Source of the DNA: an uncultured Sunxiuqinia sp.
Lineage (GTDB): Bacteria; Bacteroidota; Bacteroidia; Bacteroidales; Prolixibacteraceae
NCBI RefSeq assembly: GCF_963678245.1
Contig: NZ_OY782772.1
Location: forward strand, 372,001-436,000
Direction: 5' to 3'
Length of the DNA: 64,000 bases
The notes below the pieces were generated by a model, which worked only from the letters and a program-made list of their open reading frames with translations, searched no databases and was not told the DNA's origin. Made by a program: the position numbers and the translations under genes. This document shows, piece after piece, positions 36,909 through 46,122 of this stretch. Each line of letters starts with the position of its first letter. The first letter of the stretch is position 1.

Positions 36909-36980
36909 TGAGAATGGTATGGAGTAACTAATAATAAAAAATAGACATAAAGCCATTCTCAAAAGAGAGTGGCTTTTTTT
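36909..36980 (+). promoter_or_regulatory. transcription attenuator (antiterminator and intrinsic terminator) of the leucine operon
   Basis: Segment 3, AAGCCATTCTC (36950-36960), pairs with segment 4, GAGAGTGGCTT (36965-36975): 11 bp with one G-U pair, loop AAAA and seven T, an intrinsic terminator. Segment 2, TGAGAATGG (36909-36917), is a perfect 9-bp complement of CCATTCTCA (36953-36961), forming the antiterminator. Segment 2 also pairs with CTATTCTC (36865-36872) inside the leader reading frame. Pairings 1:2, 2:3 and 3:4 are therefore mutually exclusive. A ribosome stalled on Leu/Ile codons would mask segment 1 and free 2:3. A ribosome reaching the stop codon would cover segment 2 and allow 3:4. 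Confidence 0.9.
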
Positions 36981-37024
36981 GTGGCGTAAACAATAGTAAC
37001 AGATTATAAATAAATCATTTCATC

Positions 37025-38527
37025 ATGAGCGACAGATTGTACATTTTTGACACTACTTTGAGAGACGGGGAACAAGTTCCCGGGTGTCAGTTAAACACGG
37101 TTGAGAAGATTGAAGTGGCCAAAGCTTTGGAAGAATTGGGTGTCGATGTAATCGAGGCTGGATTTCCAATTTCAAGTCCTGGCGACTTTGAATCAGTAGT
37201 CGAAATTTCAAAAGCGGTAACCTGGCCAACGATTTGTGCCCTTACCCGCGCAGTAGAAAAAGACATTGACGTTGCCGCTGAATCCCTCAAATATGCAAAA
37301 AAAGGACGGATTCATACCGGAATTGGAACATCACCTTACCATATCTACCATAAACTCAATTCAACACCTGAAAAAATTCTTGAACGTGCTGTTGCTGCAG
37401 TCAAATACGCTAAAAAGTATGTTGAGGACGTGGAGTTTTATGCTGAGGATGCCGGTCGTTCGGATAACGAATATTTGGCTAAAGTAGTTGAAGCAGTTAT
37501 TAAAGCTGGTGCGACGGTTGTTAATATTCCTGATACAACAGGTTATACCATGCCCTATGAATTTGGAGAAAAAATCAAATACCTGATCGACAATGTTCGT
37601 GGTGTTGAGAATGCAATTCTATCAACTCACTGTCATAACGATTTGGGAATGGCAACCGCCAATACAATAGCCGGAGTTATAAATGGAGCCCGTCAGGCTG
37701 AGGTAACGATTAATGGAATTGGGGAGCGTGCCGGAAATACATCGTTGGAAGAGGTGGTGATGACCTTAAAGAGCCGTTATCAGGTGTTGGGTCTTGATAC
37801 AAATATCAATACCAAAAATATCTATAAAACCAGCCGATTGGTTTCAAACCTGATGAACATGCCGGTGCAGCCAAACAAGGCGATTGTGGGGCGTAATGCA
37901 TTTGCGCACTCGTCGGGTATTCATCAGGATGGCGTATTGAAGAATCGTGAGAATTATGAAATAATTGATCCCAAAGATGTCGGTATTAATGAATCATCGA
38001 TTGTGCTGACTGCCCGAAGTGGACGTGCTGCATTGAAGCACCGTTTGGAAGTGATGGGCTATGAGTTGACCAAAGAGAAGTTGGAAGACGTTTATGAGAA
38101 ATTTCTTGAGTTGGCCGATAAGAAAAAAGACATCCGGGATGATGATGTTGCTTTATTGGTAGGAGATGCCGAGCAAAAGGAACGTCGCGTAAAACTGGAG
38201 TTCTTGCAAGTGGTAACCGGGAAGTCATTGTTACCAATGGCCTCCGTTCGAATAAACGTTGCCGGAGAAATGTTTGATGCAACGGCTTCGGGTAACGGCC
38301 CTGTTGATGCAGCGATCAATGCAGTGAAGCAGATTATTCGTCGTCAGGTAAGCTTGGAAGAGTTTTTAATTCAGGCCATTACTCGTGGAAGTGACGACGT
38401 TGGTAAGGTGCATATGGAATTGGACTTTGATGGCGTGAAATTCTTCGGATTCGGAGCTCATACGGATATTATCACAGCATCGGTTGAGGCCTTTATTGAT
38501 GCCGTAAATAAGATTCCGGTTAAGTAA
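37025..38527 (+). CDS. leuA: 2-isopropylmalate synthase
   Basis: This 500-residue enzyme condenses acetyl-CoA and 2-oxoisovalerate, the first committed step of leucine synthesis. The catalytic TIM barrel shows [12 protein letters not shown], the metal-binding HCHNDLGMA and [15 protein letters not shown]. The C-terminal LeuA regulatory domain (about 385-500) normally gives leucine feedback inhibition. It is the first structural gene after the attenuator, and leuC follows after 31 bases. Confidence 0.95.
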   Translation: MSDRLYIFDTTLRDGEQVPGCQLNTVEKIEVAKALEELGVDVIEAGFPISSPGDFESVVEISKAVTWPTICALTRAVEKDIDVAAESLKYAKKGRIHTGIGTSPYHIYHKLNSTPEKILERAVAAVKYAKKYVEDVEFYAEDAGRSDNEYLAKVVEAVIKAGATVVNIPDTTGYTMPYEFGEKIKYLIDNVRGVENAILSTHCHNDLGMATANTIAGVINGARQAEVTINGIGERAGNTSLEEVVMTLKSRYQVLGLDTNINTKNIYKTSRLVSNLMNMPVQPNKAIVGRNAFAHSSGIHQDGVLKNRENYEIIDPKDVGINESSIVLTARSGRAALKHRLEVMGYELTKEKLEDVYEKFLELADKKKDIRDDDVALLVGDAEQKERRVKLEFLQVVTGKSLLPMASVRINVAGEMFDATASGNGPVDAAINAVKQIIRRQVSLEEFLIQAITRGSDDVGKVHMELDFDGVKFFGFGAHTDIITASVEAFIDAVNKIPVK

Positions 38528-38558
38528 TTAAGAATAATTTAATAAAAACGATAATAAA

Positions 38559-39959
38559 TTGGAAGCAAAAACTTTATTCGACAAAATTTGGGATGCTCAC
38601 GTAGTGAAGCAAGTAGAAGGTGGCCCAAATGTATTGTATATTGATCGTCATTTTATTCATGAAGTGACCAGCCCGGTTGCATTTTTGGGCTTGAAAAATA
38701 GAGGGTTGAAAGTGTTTCGTCCAGACCAAACTACAGCAACACCAGATCATAATGTACCAACAATTGATCAGGAGTTGAGTATCAAGGACGAACTTTCGCG
38801 TAACCAGGTAGACATGCTGAAAAGTAACTGCGAAAAGCATGGTATAACTCATCATGGTCTAGGAAGCGAAGGACACGGTGTGGTGCACATCATCGGGCCT
38901 GAAATGGGCTTAACACAACCTGGAATGACCATTGTTTGTGGAGATAGCCATACGTCTACTCACGGAGCGTTTGGAGCTATCGCTTTTGGAATAGGTACCA
39001 GTGAGGTAGAAATGGTGTTGGCCAGTCAGTGTATTATGCAGCCAAAGCCAAAGAAAATGCGTATTACTGTTGATGGTGAACTGAGTAAAGGTGTGACGTC
39101 AAAAGATATCGCACTTTACATTATCTCGCAAATTTCTACTAGTGGAGGAACAGGCCATTTTATTGAATATGCAGGGTCAGCAATTACCAGCCTGAGTATG
39201 GAAGCGCGGATGACTCTTTGTAATTTGAGTATTGAATGTGGTGCTCGTGGAGGAATGATTGCTCCGGACGAAACGACATTCGAATATGTAAGAGGACGTG
39301 AGTTCGCTCCAAAGGGAGAAGAATGGGATAAAACGCTTGCCTATTGGAAAGCGTTGAAGTCTGATGAGGGAGCAAAATTTGATACTGAGTATCATTTTGA
39401 TGCGGCAGACATTGAGCCTATGATAACTTATGGAACAAATCCGGGAATGGGAATCGGAATTACTCAGTCAATTCCTACTGGTAGCAAGATGGAAGGAACA
39501 GATAAAACAACTTTCCTGAAGTCGTTGAGGTACATGGATTACCAACCGGGAGATGCGATGACAGGCAAGAAGGTTGACTATGTATTCCTTGGGAGTTGTA
39601 CCAATGGTCGTATTGAAGATTTTAGAGCTTTTGCTGAATTCGTAAAAGGGAAGAGAAAAGCCGATGATGTAAATGTTTGGTTGGTTCCGGGATCAAAAGC
39701 AGTTGAAAAACAAATTCTTTCAGAGGGGTTGGATAAGATTTTTGAGGATGCTGGGATGGCACTTCGTCAGCCTGGATGTTCTGCATGTTTGGCAATGAAT
39801 GATGATAAAATTCCGGAAGGAAAATACGCGGTATCTACGTCAAACCGAAATTTTGAAGGCCGTCAGGGGCCGGGTGCCCGAACAATGTTGGCCAGTCCAT
39901 TGACTGCTGCTGCCGTTGCAGTAACCGGAGTAATAACAGACCCACGCGAATTGATGTAA
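38559..39959 (+). CDS. leuC: 3-isopropylmalate dehydratase large subunit
   Basis: This 466-residue aconitase-family protein binds a [4Fe-4S] cluster through Cys in GSCTNGR and in the later GCSACLAMN segment. With LeuD it isomerises 2- to 3-isopropylmalate, and can hydrate/dehydrate citramalate-derived intermediates. Translation starts at TTG 38559 ([13 protein letters not shown] follows); no nearby ATG gives a better N terminus. Confidence 0.95.
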   Translation: MEAKTLFDKIWDAHVVKQVEGGPNVLYIDRHFIHEVTSPVAFLGLKNRGLKVFRPDQTTATPDHNVPTIDQELSIKDELSRNQVDMLKSNCEKHGITHHGLGSEGHGVVHIIGPEMGLTQPGMTIVCGDSHTSTHGAFGAIAFGIGTSEVEMVLASQCIMQPKPKKMRITVDGELSKGVTSKDIALYIISQISTSGGTGHFIEYAGSAITSLSMEARMTLCNLSIECGARGGMIAPDETTFEYVRGREFAPKGEEWDKTLAYWKALKSDEGAKFDTEYHFDAADIEPMITYGTNPGMGIGITQSIPTGSKMEGTDKTTFLKSLRYMDYQPGDAMTGKKVDYVFLGSCTNGRIEDFRAFAEFVKGKRKADDVNVWLVPGSKAVEKQILSEGLDKIFEDAGMALRQPGCSACLAMNDDKIPEGKYAVSTSNRNFEGRQGPGARTMLASPLTAAAVAVTGVITDPRELM

Positions 39960-40001
39960 TCGAAAGTGGACTTTCATTAATTTTAAAATTCAGAAAATAA
40001 A

Positions 40002-40589
40002 ATGGCATACGATAAATTTGTAACATTAACTTCTACGGCAGTTCCATTGCCTGTGGAGAATGTGGACACCGACCAAATAATACCAGCGCGATTTTTGAAA
40101 GCTGTGGAGCGTAAAGGATTTGGTGATAATCTTTTTCGCGATTGGCGATACGACAAGTCAAATCAGCCGATAACTGACTTTCCGTTGAACGATAGTAAGT
40201 ACACCGGAAAAATATTAGTTGGAGGTAAAAACTTCGGAAGCGGATCGAGCCGTGAGCATGCTGCGTGGGCAATTTATGATTTTGGTTTTCGGGTAGTTGT
40301 TTCCAGCTTTTTTGCTGATATTTTTAAGGGGAATGCTCTGAATAACGGGCTGTTGCCGGTTGTTGTTACTCCGGCTTTTCTGGCGAAAATATTTAAAGCA
40401 ATTGAAAGTGACCCATCTACCGAATTTGAAGTGGATTTGGAAAAGCAAAAATTTACCCTGCTGGCTACCGGGGAGGCTGAAGAATTTGAAATAAATCCAT
40501 ATAAAAAACATTGTTTGCAAAATGGATTGGATGATATAGATTTTCTTGTTGACTCGAAAGAAGATATCGAAGCATTTGAAAATAAATAA
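40002..40589 (+). CDS. leuD: 3-isopropylmalate dehydratase small subunit
   Basis: This 195-residue swivelling-domain subunit carries [14 protein letters not shown] at the N terminus and the substrate-recognition region [14 protein letters not shown]. It forms the dehydratase with LeuC, whose gene ends 42 bases before. cimA starts 7 bases after its stop. Confidence 0.95.
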   Translation: MAYDKFVTLTSTAVPLPVENVDTDQIIPARFLKAVERKGFGDNLFRDWRYDKSNQPITDFPLNDSKYTGKILVGGKNFGSGSSREHAAWAIYDFGFRVVVSSFFADIFKGNALNNGLLPVVVTPAFLAKIFKAIESDPSTEFEVDLEKQKFTLLATGEAEEFEINPYKKHCLQNGLDDIDFLVDSKEDIEAFENK

Positions 40590-40596
40590 ACGCGTA

Positions 40597-42141
40597 ATGA
40601 CGGGAAAAATGGTTGAAGTAAAAGACCAGGAACTTAGTATAATGGACACAACCTTGAGGGATGGAGAACAGACCTCGGGGGTGTCGTTCACGGATACTGA
40701 AAAGTTAAGTGTCGCCAAAGTGCTGTTGGAAAGTGTAAAAGTTGATCGTATTGAAATTGCGTCAGCTCGTGTTTCTGAAGGCGAATTTGAAGCAGCCCGT
40801 CGAGTTATGGTTTGGGCAAGTCAACTCGGCTATCTTAATCGCGTTGAGATTTTGGGTTTTGTAGATGGGAAAATCTCACTGGACTGGATTGACAGGGCAG
40901 GGGGAAAGGTGATTAATCTACTGTGTAAAGGATCATACAAACATGTCAGCCAACAGCTGAGAAAGACACCGGAAGAACATATTGCAGATATTCAAAAATC
41001 GGTAGATTACGCTGACGAATTGGGTATTGCAGTAAATGTTTATTTGGAGGACTGGTCAAATGGAATGAGAAACTCCAAAGATTATGTGCACTTCATGCTT
41101 GGGCAGTTGAAAGAAATGAAAATTCAGCGCATTATGTTGCCGGATACCCTTGGGATTTTAGATCCGGATGAAACATACGTGTATTGTAAGGAAATGATTG
41201 AATCGTTCCCCGATGTTGACTTTGATTTTCATGCACACAACGATTATGACTTGGCAATTGCCAATGTTTTTCATGCGATTAAAGCTGGTATTCGCTGTGT
41301 ACACACAACCGTAAACGGGCTGGGAGAGCGAGCAGGAAATGCACCTCTTTCAAGTGTGATTGCAACAATCAAAGATCATCTGAAGATGGAAACGAAGGTG
41401 AACGAGAGCATGTTAAATCGGGTTTCAAAACTGGTAGAAACTTTTTCAGGAATCAGAATCCCAACCAATAAACCCCTAATCGGGGAGTTTGTATTTACCC
41501 AGTGTAGTGGAGTGCATGCCGACGGTGATAACAAGAATAATTTATACTTCAATGATTTGTTGCCGGAACGATTCGGACGTACCCGATCATACGCTCTTGG
41601 GAAAACTTCAGGAAAAGCTAACATTAAAGCAAACCTAGAAGACATGGGCATTGAATTGTCGACTGAGGCCTTAAAAATGGTCACGAACCGGATTATTGAC
41701 CTTGGCGATAAAAAGGAAACCGTAACTGCCGAAGATTTACCGTATATTGTTGCTGACGTTCTTCAAGAGAGTTTAGAACAAAAGATTCTCATCAATAATT
41801 ATTCGCTGTCGCACGCCATGGGTTTAAAGCCCTCAGCAACGCTCAGCATACAGATTGATGGAAAAACATACGAATCAACTGCGTCGGGAGATGGTCAGTA
41901 CGATGCTTTTATGAATGCATTGAAAAACATCTATCGTCGGTTGAAAAAGCCGTTCCCAAAATTATTGGATTACAGTGTTACAATTCCTCCGGGAGGAAAA
42001 ACTGACGCATTAGTAGAATCGGTAATTATCTGGCAGCTTGATCGGGAGTTTAAAACCCGGGGGCTGGATTCTGATCAAACGGCAGCAGCTATTAAAGCTA
42101 CAACTCGTATGCTGAATTTATTGGAACATACGAACACTTAA
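40597..42141 (+). CDS. cimA: (R)-citramalate synthase, LeuA paralogue
   Basis: From ATG 40597 the product is 514 residues. The TIM barrel shows [45 protein letters not shown] and FHAHNDYDLA, followed by a LeuA-type C-terminal regulatory domain with IPPGGKTDALVE. These segments resemble Leptospira CimA, as I remember it, more than LeuA; for example ASARVS and YLEDWSNG are shared. Citramalate synthase joins pyruvate and acetyl-CoA, and LeuCD and LeuB, also in this operon, convert the product to 2-oxobutyrate for isoleucine. Many databases would only call it 2-isopropylmalate synthase-like. An upstream frame extension overlapping leuD is unlikely. Confidence 0.8.
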   Translation: MTGKMVEVKDQELSIMDTTLRDGEQTSGVSFTDTEKLSVAKVLLESVKVDRIEIASARVSEGEFEAARRVMVWASQLGYLNRVEILGFVDGKISLDWIDRAGGKVINLLCKGSYKHVSQQLRKTPEEHIADIQKSVDYADELGIAVNVYLEDWSNGMRNSKDYVHFMLGQLKEMKIQRIMLPDTLGILDPDETYVYCKEMIESFPDVDFDFHAHNDYDLAIANVFHAIKAGIRCVHTTVNGLGERAGNAPLSSVIATIKDHLKMETKVNESMLNRVSKLVETFSGIRIPTNKPLIGEFVFTQCSGVHADGDNKNNLYFNDLLPERFGRTRSYALGKTSGKANIKANLEDMGIELSTEALKMVTNRIIDLGDKKETVTAEDLPYIVADVLQESLEQKILINNYSLSHAMGLKPSATLSIQIDGKTYESTASGDGQYDAFMNALKNIYRRLKKPFPKLLDYSVTIPPGGKTDALVESVIIWQLDREFKTRGLDSDQTAAAIKATTRMLNLLEHTNT

Positions 42142-42153
42142 AAGATAAGCCCC

Positions 42154-42651
42154 ATGACCAGATTCACCAAGCAAGGGAAGATCCATTTTCCCAAAAACAA
42201 ATTCTTTCGTCCACGAAGACAATCAGCTAACATTAAAGAAACTGTTATTATTGAAAAATGCTACTGTCCGAATGGACATTCGCTCCTTGATGAAAACAGT
42301 AAATTTAGTGACCACCCTGGAATTAAAATTAAGGTGATAAGAAATGGGGGAGATGAAGGCTTTTTAGTTTTAAGCCCTAAATTTGGAGATTACTCCAAAA
42401 TGAGTATTGATATCACATTCAAAAATGGTGATCTGCTTGAAATGTTTTGCCCGGAATGCAATGCGAAAATTCCAATTTATTCAAGCTGTTACATATGCCA
42501 CAATCATATGTTGACACTTTTTACGACCAAAGATAACTCCTATCAGCATTGTGTTGGAGTATGTCAAAAAGTAGGATGTCATAACTCAAAAATGGTTGAA
42601 AATGAACGAATGATATCAGTTATCAGATCTGGTATAAATAGGAATAATTAA
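42154..42651 (+). CDS. uncharacterised Cys-rich zinc-ribbon-like protein inside the leucine operon
   Basis: This 165-residue soluble protein has a basic N terminus and nine Cys. Clusters lie at CYCPNGH (36-42), CPEC (99-102), CYICHNH (112-118) and CVGVCQKVGCH (133-143), enough for two or more zinc sites. Between them is a beta-rich segment with GDEGFLVLSPKFGDY. It resembles a widespread family of unnamed proteins with CPNGH and CPxC motifs, from memory only. It starts 12 bases after cimA and ends 14 bases before leuB, so it is co-expressed with leucine biosynthesis. Function is unknown. Confidence 0.8.
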   Translation: MTRFTKQGKIHFPKNKFFRPRRQSANIKETVIIEKCYCPNGHSLLDENSKFSDHPGIKIKVIRNGGDEGFLVLSPKFGDYSKMSIDITFKNGDLLEMFCPECNAKIPIYSSCYICHNHMLTLFTTKDNSYQHCVGVCQKVGCHNSKMVENERMISVIRSGINRNN

Positions 42652-42665
42652 CAGAATAAACAAAA

Positions 42666-43730
42666 ATGAAATTAAATCTTGCGGTTCTCCCTGGAGACGG
42701 AATCGGTCCTGAAATAACAGAGCAGGCCATGAAAGCGGTGAAAGCCGTTGCAGTAAAATTTAATCACGAATTAGAATACAAATACGCTTTAACAGGAGCA
42801 ACGGCCATTGATAAAGTCGGTGAGCCTTATCCTGATGACACACACGAATTGTGTATGAAATCTGACGCTGTGCTGTTCGGAGCGATTGGTGATCCAAAGT
42901 ATGATAATAACCCAAAAGCGACGGTACGTCCGGAGCAAGGCTTGTTATTGATGCGTAAAAAACTGGGTTTGTATGCCAATATTCGGCCGGTTGAAACTTT
43001 CGAGTCGCTATTGCACAAATCGCCGCTTCGTCGCGAGTTGGTTGAAGGAGCCGATTTTGTGGCTATTCGCGAGTTGACCGGAGGTATTTATTTTGGTGAC
43101 AAGGGCCGTAAAGATGATGGAAACACAGCTTTTGATACCTGTACTTATACTCGTGCTGAAATTGAACGGATTTTGAAATTAGGCTATGAGTTTGCTTTGA
43201 AACGCAACAAAAAGTTGACTGTTGTAGATAAAGCCAATGTACTGGAAAGCTCACGTTTGTGGCGCGAGGTTGCCCAGGAAATGTCACCCAACTATCCGGA
43301 TGTAAAAACCGAATACATGTTTGTTGACAATGCTGCCATGCAGATCATTCAATGGCCTAAAAACTTTGATGTGATGGTTACTGAAAACATGTTCGGTGAT
43401 ATTTTGACAGACGAAGCCAGCGTAATTACCGGCTCTCTTGGTTTGCTCCCATCTGCATCTATAGGAATCTATACTTCAGTATTTGAACCTATTCATGGTT
43501 CGTACCCACAAGCGGCCGGGAAAGACATTGCAAATCCCATTGCAACCATCCTTTCTGCGGCGATGATGTTTGAATATGCTTTCAACCTTATGGATGAAGG
43601 AAAATTGATTCGCGATGCAGTTAACGCCTCGTTGGCTGAAAAAGTTGTTACCGAGGATATTGCTGAAGGTAAAGCTTTCAAAACCTCGGAAGTTGGCGAT
43701 TGGATTGCGAACTATATTTGCAAAGCATAA
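42666..43730 (+). CDS. leuB: 3-isopropylmalate dehydrogenase
   Basis: This 354-residue NAD-dependent beta-decarboxylating dehydrogenase starts with [20 protein letters not shown] and has [30 protein letters not shown] and the [12 protein letters not shown] region. It converts 3-isopropylmalate to the leucine precursor, and the methylmalate branch to 2-oxobutyrate. It is the last gene of the operon and is followed by a strong hairpin. Confidence 0.96.
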   Translation: MKLNLAVLPGDGIGPEITEQAMKAVKAVAVKFNHELEYKYALTGATAIDKVGEPYPDDTHELCMKSDAVLFGAIGDPKYDNNPKATVRPEQGLLLMRKKLGLYANIRPVETFESLLHKSPLRRELVEGADFVAIRELTGGIYFGDKGRKDDGNTAFDTCTYTRAEIERILKLGYEFALKRNKKLTVVDKANVLESSRLWREVAQEMSPNYPDVKTEYMFVDNAAMQIIQWPKNFDVMVTENMFGDILTDEASVITGSLGLLPSASIGIYTSVFEPIHGSYPQAAGKDIANPIATILSAAMMFEYAFNLMDEGKLIRDAVNASLAEKVVTEDIAEGKAFKTSEVGDWIANYICKA

Positions 43731-43751
43731 ATTATAAAATACACGAAATGG

Positions 43752-43790
43752 CAAGAGAGGCTTTCCAAATTGGAAAGCCTCTCTTGTTTA
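43752..43790 (+). terminator. terminator hairpin after leuB
   Basis: CAAGAGAGGCTTTCCA at 43752-43767 and TGGAAAGCCTCTCTTG at 43771-43786 form a perfect 16-bp stem with a three-base loop, 21 bases after the leuB stop. The T run after it is short (GTTTA). The stem is strong enough to end or protect the leu transcript. Confidence 0.75.
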
Positions 43791-43860
43791 AAACAATTTT
43801 AGTTTCTGAGGGTTTTTTGTATAGTCTTGCAGCTTTAATACACTAAAAATTCAGCCATTA

Positions 43861-44427
43861 AATCTTGATGGCTGAATCCCCAGAAATGGTCAGGCAACCT
43901 GTACTGTTGAAGACGGTATGATCGTTGGAACAACAGCTAAAGATAGTCCCAATTCATTTCTATGTACGTAAAAGGACTATGGCAATTTTGAATTGGAATT
44001 CGATGTGAAATTATTGGATAATGAATTGAATTCCGGCGTTCAAATCCGTTCAACGACAAAAGAACCCCAAGGAGACGAGAAGTTTGGTCGGTTTAATGGT
44101 CCGCAGGTTGAAATTGAAGCCAGTGGCGAAAAAGGAGCAGAGGCCGGCTATATTTATGGTGAAGCTTGTGGTGGTTGGATGACTCCCAAAAAAGAACTAA
44201 TCCCTCATAAAACGTTTAGAGACGGAGCATGGAATACCTATCGGATTGTTGCAAATGGAGCAAGAATTCAAATATGGATTAATGGAGAACAAATTTCAGA
44301 CTTGGTTGACAAAGAGAAATTTGAATCTCATCCGGAAGGATTTATCGGGTTGCAGGTCCATGATGTAGGGCAGCGCGGCCCATTTTAGGTAGCTTGGAAA
44401 AATATCAAGCTGAAGGAACTGGAATAA
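43861..44427 (+). pseudogene. degraded DUF1080 (3-keto-disaccharide hydrolase-like) gene
   Basis: One reading frame from about 43861 to the TAA at 44425-44427 encodes about 185 residues of a DUF1080 domain: NGQATCTVEDGMIVGTTAKD, DYGNFELEFDVKL, NGPQVEIEASG, AGYIYGE, and finally VAWKNIKLKELE. It is interrupted by TGA (43873, at a Trp expected in LDGW), TAA (43969) and TAG (44386). No frameshift is needed. The signal peptide and start are missing. The family acts on 3-keto-glycosides in the periplasm. Three separate stops argue for a decayed gene. A TTG at 43993 leaves a 131-codon open segment that could be miscalled as a gene. Confidence 0.85.
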
Positions 44428-44440
44428 GTAATTCTATCCA

Positions 44441-44482
44441 ATAGAAAAAGGCTTTCTAAAAAAAAAGAAAGCCTTTTTCTAT
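44441..44482. terminator. bidirectional terminator between the DUF1080 remnant and cold-shock gene
   Basis: ATAGAAAAAGGCTTTCT at 44441-44457 pairs perfectly with AGAAAGCCTTTTTCTAT at 44466-44482 around an A-rich loop. T runs within the arms would serve both directions. It lies 47 bases beyond the stop of the minus-strand cold-shock gene. Confidence 0.8.
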
Positions 44483-44529
44483 ATATTTTCAGGAGTTGCT
44501 CTTTCCCAATAAAATAGAGCAGAATCTCT

Positions 44530-44982
44530 TTATTTTATTTGTTTAACTTTTACAGCTGTCGGTCCTTTTTGACCCATTTCGACTTCAAAGCTAACAAGGT
44601 TTCCTTCTTTAATTTCGCCCTCTACATTGTTGATGTGTACAAACACACTTTCCTTGGTTTCAGAATCACGAATGAAACCATACCCTTTGGAGTCGTTAAA
44701 AAATGAAACAGTTCCTTTTCTTACCGGATCTTCTTTTGCATTCGGATCAGCTTTAGGAACACTAACTTCGATGTCTTCGATGTTGATTTCTTCTTTTTGT
44801 GTCGGATCGGGTGGAGTATCGGTAATATTGCCATTCGCATCAACGTAGGCGATCATGTCGTCTAGACTGTTCGACTTATCGCCGTCCTTTCTAGCTAAGC
44901 GTTTTTTCTCTTTTTCTTTTCTCTTCTTTTCTTTTTTATTCCGTACTTCTTTTTTGTTAAATGTTTCTTGAGATCTACCCAT
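44530..44982 (-). CDS. cold-shock domain protein with charged N-terminal extension
   Basis: This 150-residue protein has a Lys/Glu/Arg-rich N terminus (about 1-35, likely disordered or helical), an acidic linker and a C-terminal cold-shock domain (about 86-150). The RNA-binding motifs are KGYGFI (RNP1) and VFVHI (RNP2). It would bind RNA or single-stranded DNA. Classic Csp proteins are about 65-70 residues, so the extension more than doubles the length. A structured 5' region is noted separately. Confidence 0.9.
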   Translation of the reverse strand: MGRSQETFNKKEVRNKKEKKRKEKEKKRLARKDGDKSNSLDDMIAYVDANGNITDTPPDPTQKEEINIEDIEVSVPKADPNAKEDPVRKGTVSFFNDSKGYGFIRDSETKESVFVHINNVEGEIKEGNLVSFEVEMGQKGPTAVKVKQIK

Positions 44983-45052
44983 AAATTAAAATTCTCCAAT
45001 TATAAATGTTACTATTTTTTAAGTTTTACTTTAGCAAAACCTCGTTCACCTT

Positions 45053-45089
45053 TTACTGTGTTATTTTCCTTTTGTTACAGTAATAACAC
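45053..45089 (-). promoter_or_regulatory. interleaved inverted repeats upstream of the cold-shock gene
   Basis: Read on the minus strand, GTGTTAT then TTACTGT (overlapping by one base) are followed 12 bases later by ATAACAC then ACAGTAA. Each is the reverse complement of the matching upstream element, in the order A-B-A'-B'. This allows two alternative hairpins or an H-type pseudoknot about 70 bases before the cold-shock start. Whether it is transcribed is not shown by the sequence. Confidence 0.4.
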
Positions 45090-45260
45090 GGATTATTTCA
45101 GAAGTTCTAAAAATTAGGATCATCCAAAGGGCTTCGGTCTAAAAGCGAAGCAACTTGAAATAGTCTTTCGAACCTCAATTTTTCATCTGAAATTGCGGTT
45201 AAAGTTACAATTTTATTTGTTTGATTTATAATTTCAGGTTAAAGTTCCTTAGCGTGTTAT

Positions 45261-46028
45261 CTAGTTGTGACTTTTCGAACCGCTATCCGGCGTTTCACCT
45301 TTATGGGTTTTAGACGAATCTGCGACCAGTCGATTGATTTCTTTTAACTCGTTGTTTGTTAAATAGCGCCATTTTCCAACGGGTGTATCCAACTTAATAT
45401 TCATAATCCGAATTCGCTGAAGTTCGGTGACATTAAATCCCAGGTATTCGCACATCCGGCGAATTTGCCGATTTAGTCCCTGAGTGAGAATAATGCGGAA
45501 CGAAAACTTACCCGTTTTTTCCACAAAACATTTGCGGGTTATTGTGTCAAGAATAGGAACCCCGTTGCTCATCTGTTTAATAAAATCTTTGGTAACTGGT
45601 TTGTCAACAACTACCAGATATTCCTTTTCATGATGATTACGCGCTCGTAAAATTTTATTGACGATATCACCATCATTAGTCAATAAGATTAGACCTTGGC
45701 TAGGCTTGTCTAATCGTCCGATCGGGAAAATGCGTTTGGGGTAGTTGATGTAGTCAATAATGTTATTTTTTTCTACCCTGGTATCGGTTGTACAAACAAT
45801 ACCCACCGGCTTATTAAGGGCGATGTAAACTGGAGAATCAGTTGACTCCGAAATCAATTTGCCATTAACGCGTACTTCATCTGTGACAGAAACTTTTGTT
45901 CCCATTTCCGGGACTTTCCCATTAATTGTAATCCGACCCTCTTCAATCAGCTTGTCAGCTGCCCGGCGGGAGCAGTATCCAACTTCGCTTAAGTATTTGT
46001 TGATTCGGGTTAAAGATATTTCAGTCAT
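45261..46028 (-). CDS. rluF: RluF-like 23S rRNA pseudouridine synthase
   Basis: This 255-residue protein has an N-terminal S4 RNA-binding domain ([20 protein letters not shown]) and the RsuA/RluB-type catalytic domain with [10 protein letters not shown], whose Asp is catalytic, and [15 protein letters not shown]. The combination of SxGV-type loop and C-terminal region fits the RluF branch (U2604 of 23S rRNA). RluB or RsuA cannot be fully excluded by eye. It is monocistronic. Confidence 0.85.
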   Translation of the reverse strand: MTEISLTRINKYLSEVGYCSRRAADKLIEEGRITINGKVPEMGTKVSVTDEVRVNGKLISESTDSPVYIALNKPVGIVCTTDTRVEKNNIIDYINYPKRIFPIGRLDKPSQGLILLTNDGDIVNKILRARNHHEKEYLVVVDKPVTKDFIKQMSNGVPILDTITRKCFVEKTGKFSFRIILTQGLNRQIRRMCEYLGFNVTELQRIRIMNIKLDTPVGKWRYLTNNELKEINRLVADSSKTHKGETPDSGSKSHN

Positions 46029-46122
46029 GCAATATCTTTGAAATAATTAATATGCATTTTGATTAGCTATTTGAATAGCTGCACATGTTTTCGCTATAAT
46101 CAAGTCGTGTTTGCAGTGGATG

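Noticed and set aside
40546-40596. Longer cimA start overlapping leuD
   Set aside because: The extra 17 residues overlap leuD coding sequence and do not resemble the family; ATG 40597 gives tight operon spacing.
43861-44427. Reassigned stop codons (for example TGA as Trp) as an explanation for the DUF1080 interruptions
   Set aside because: TGA, TAA and TAG all interrupt the same gene, while each also ends normal genes in the window, so decay is simpler.
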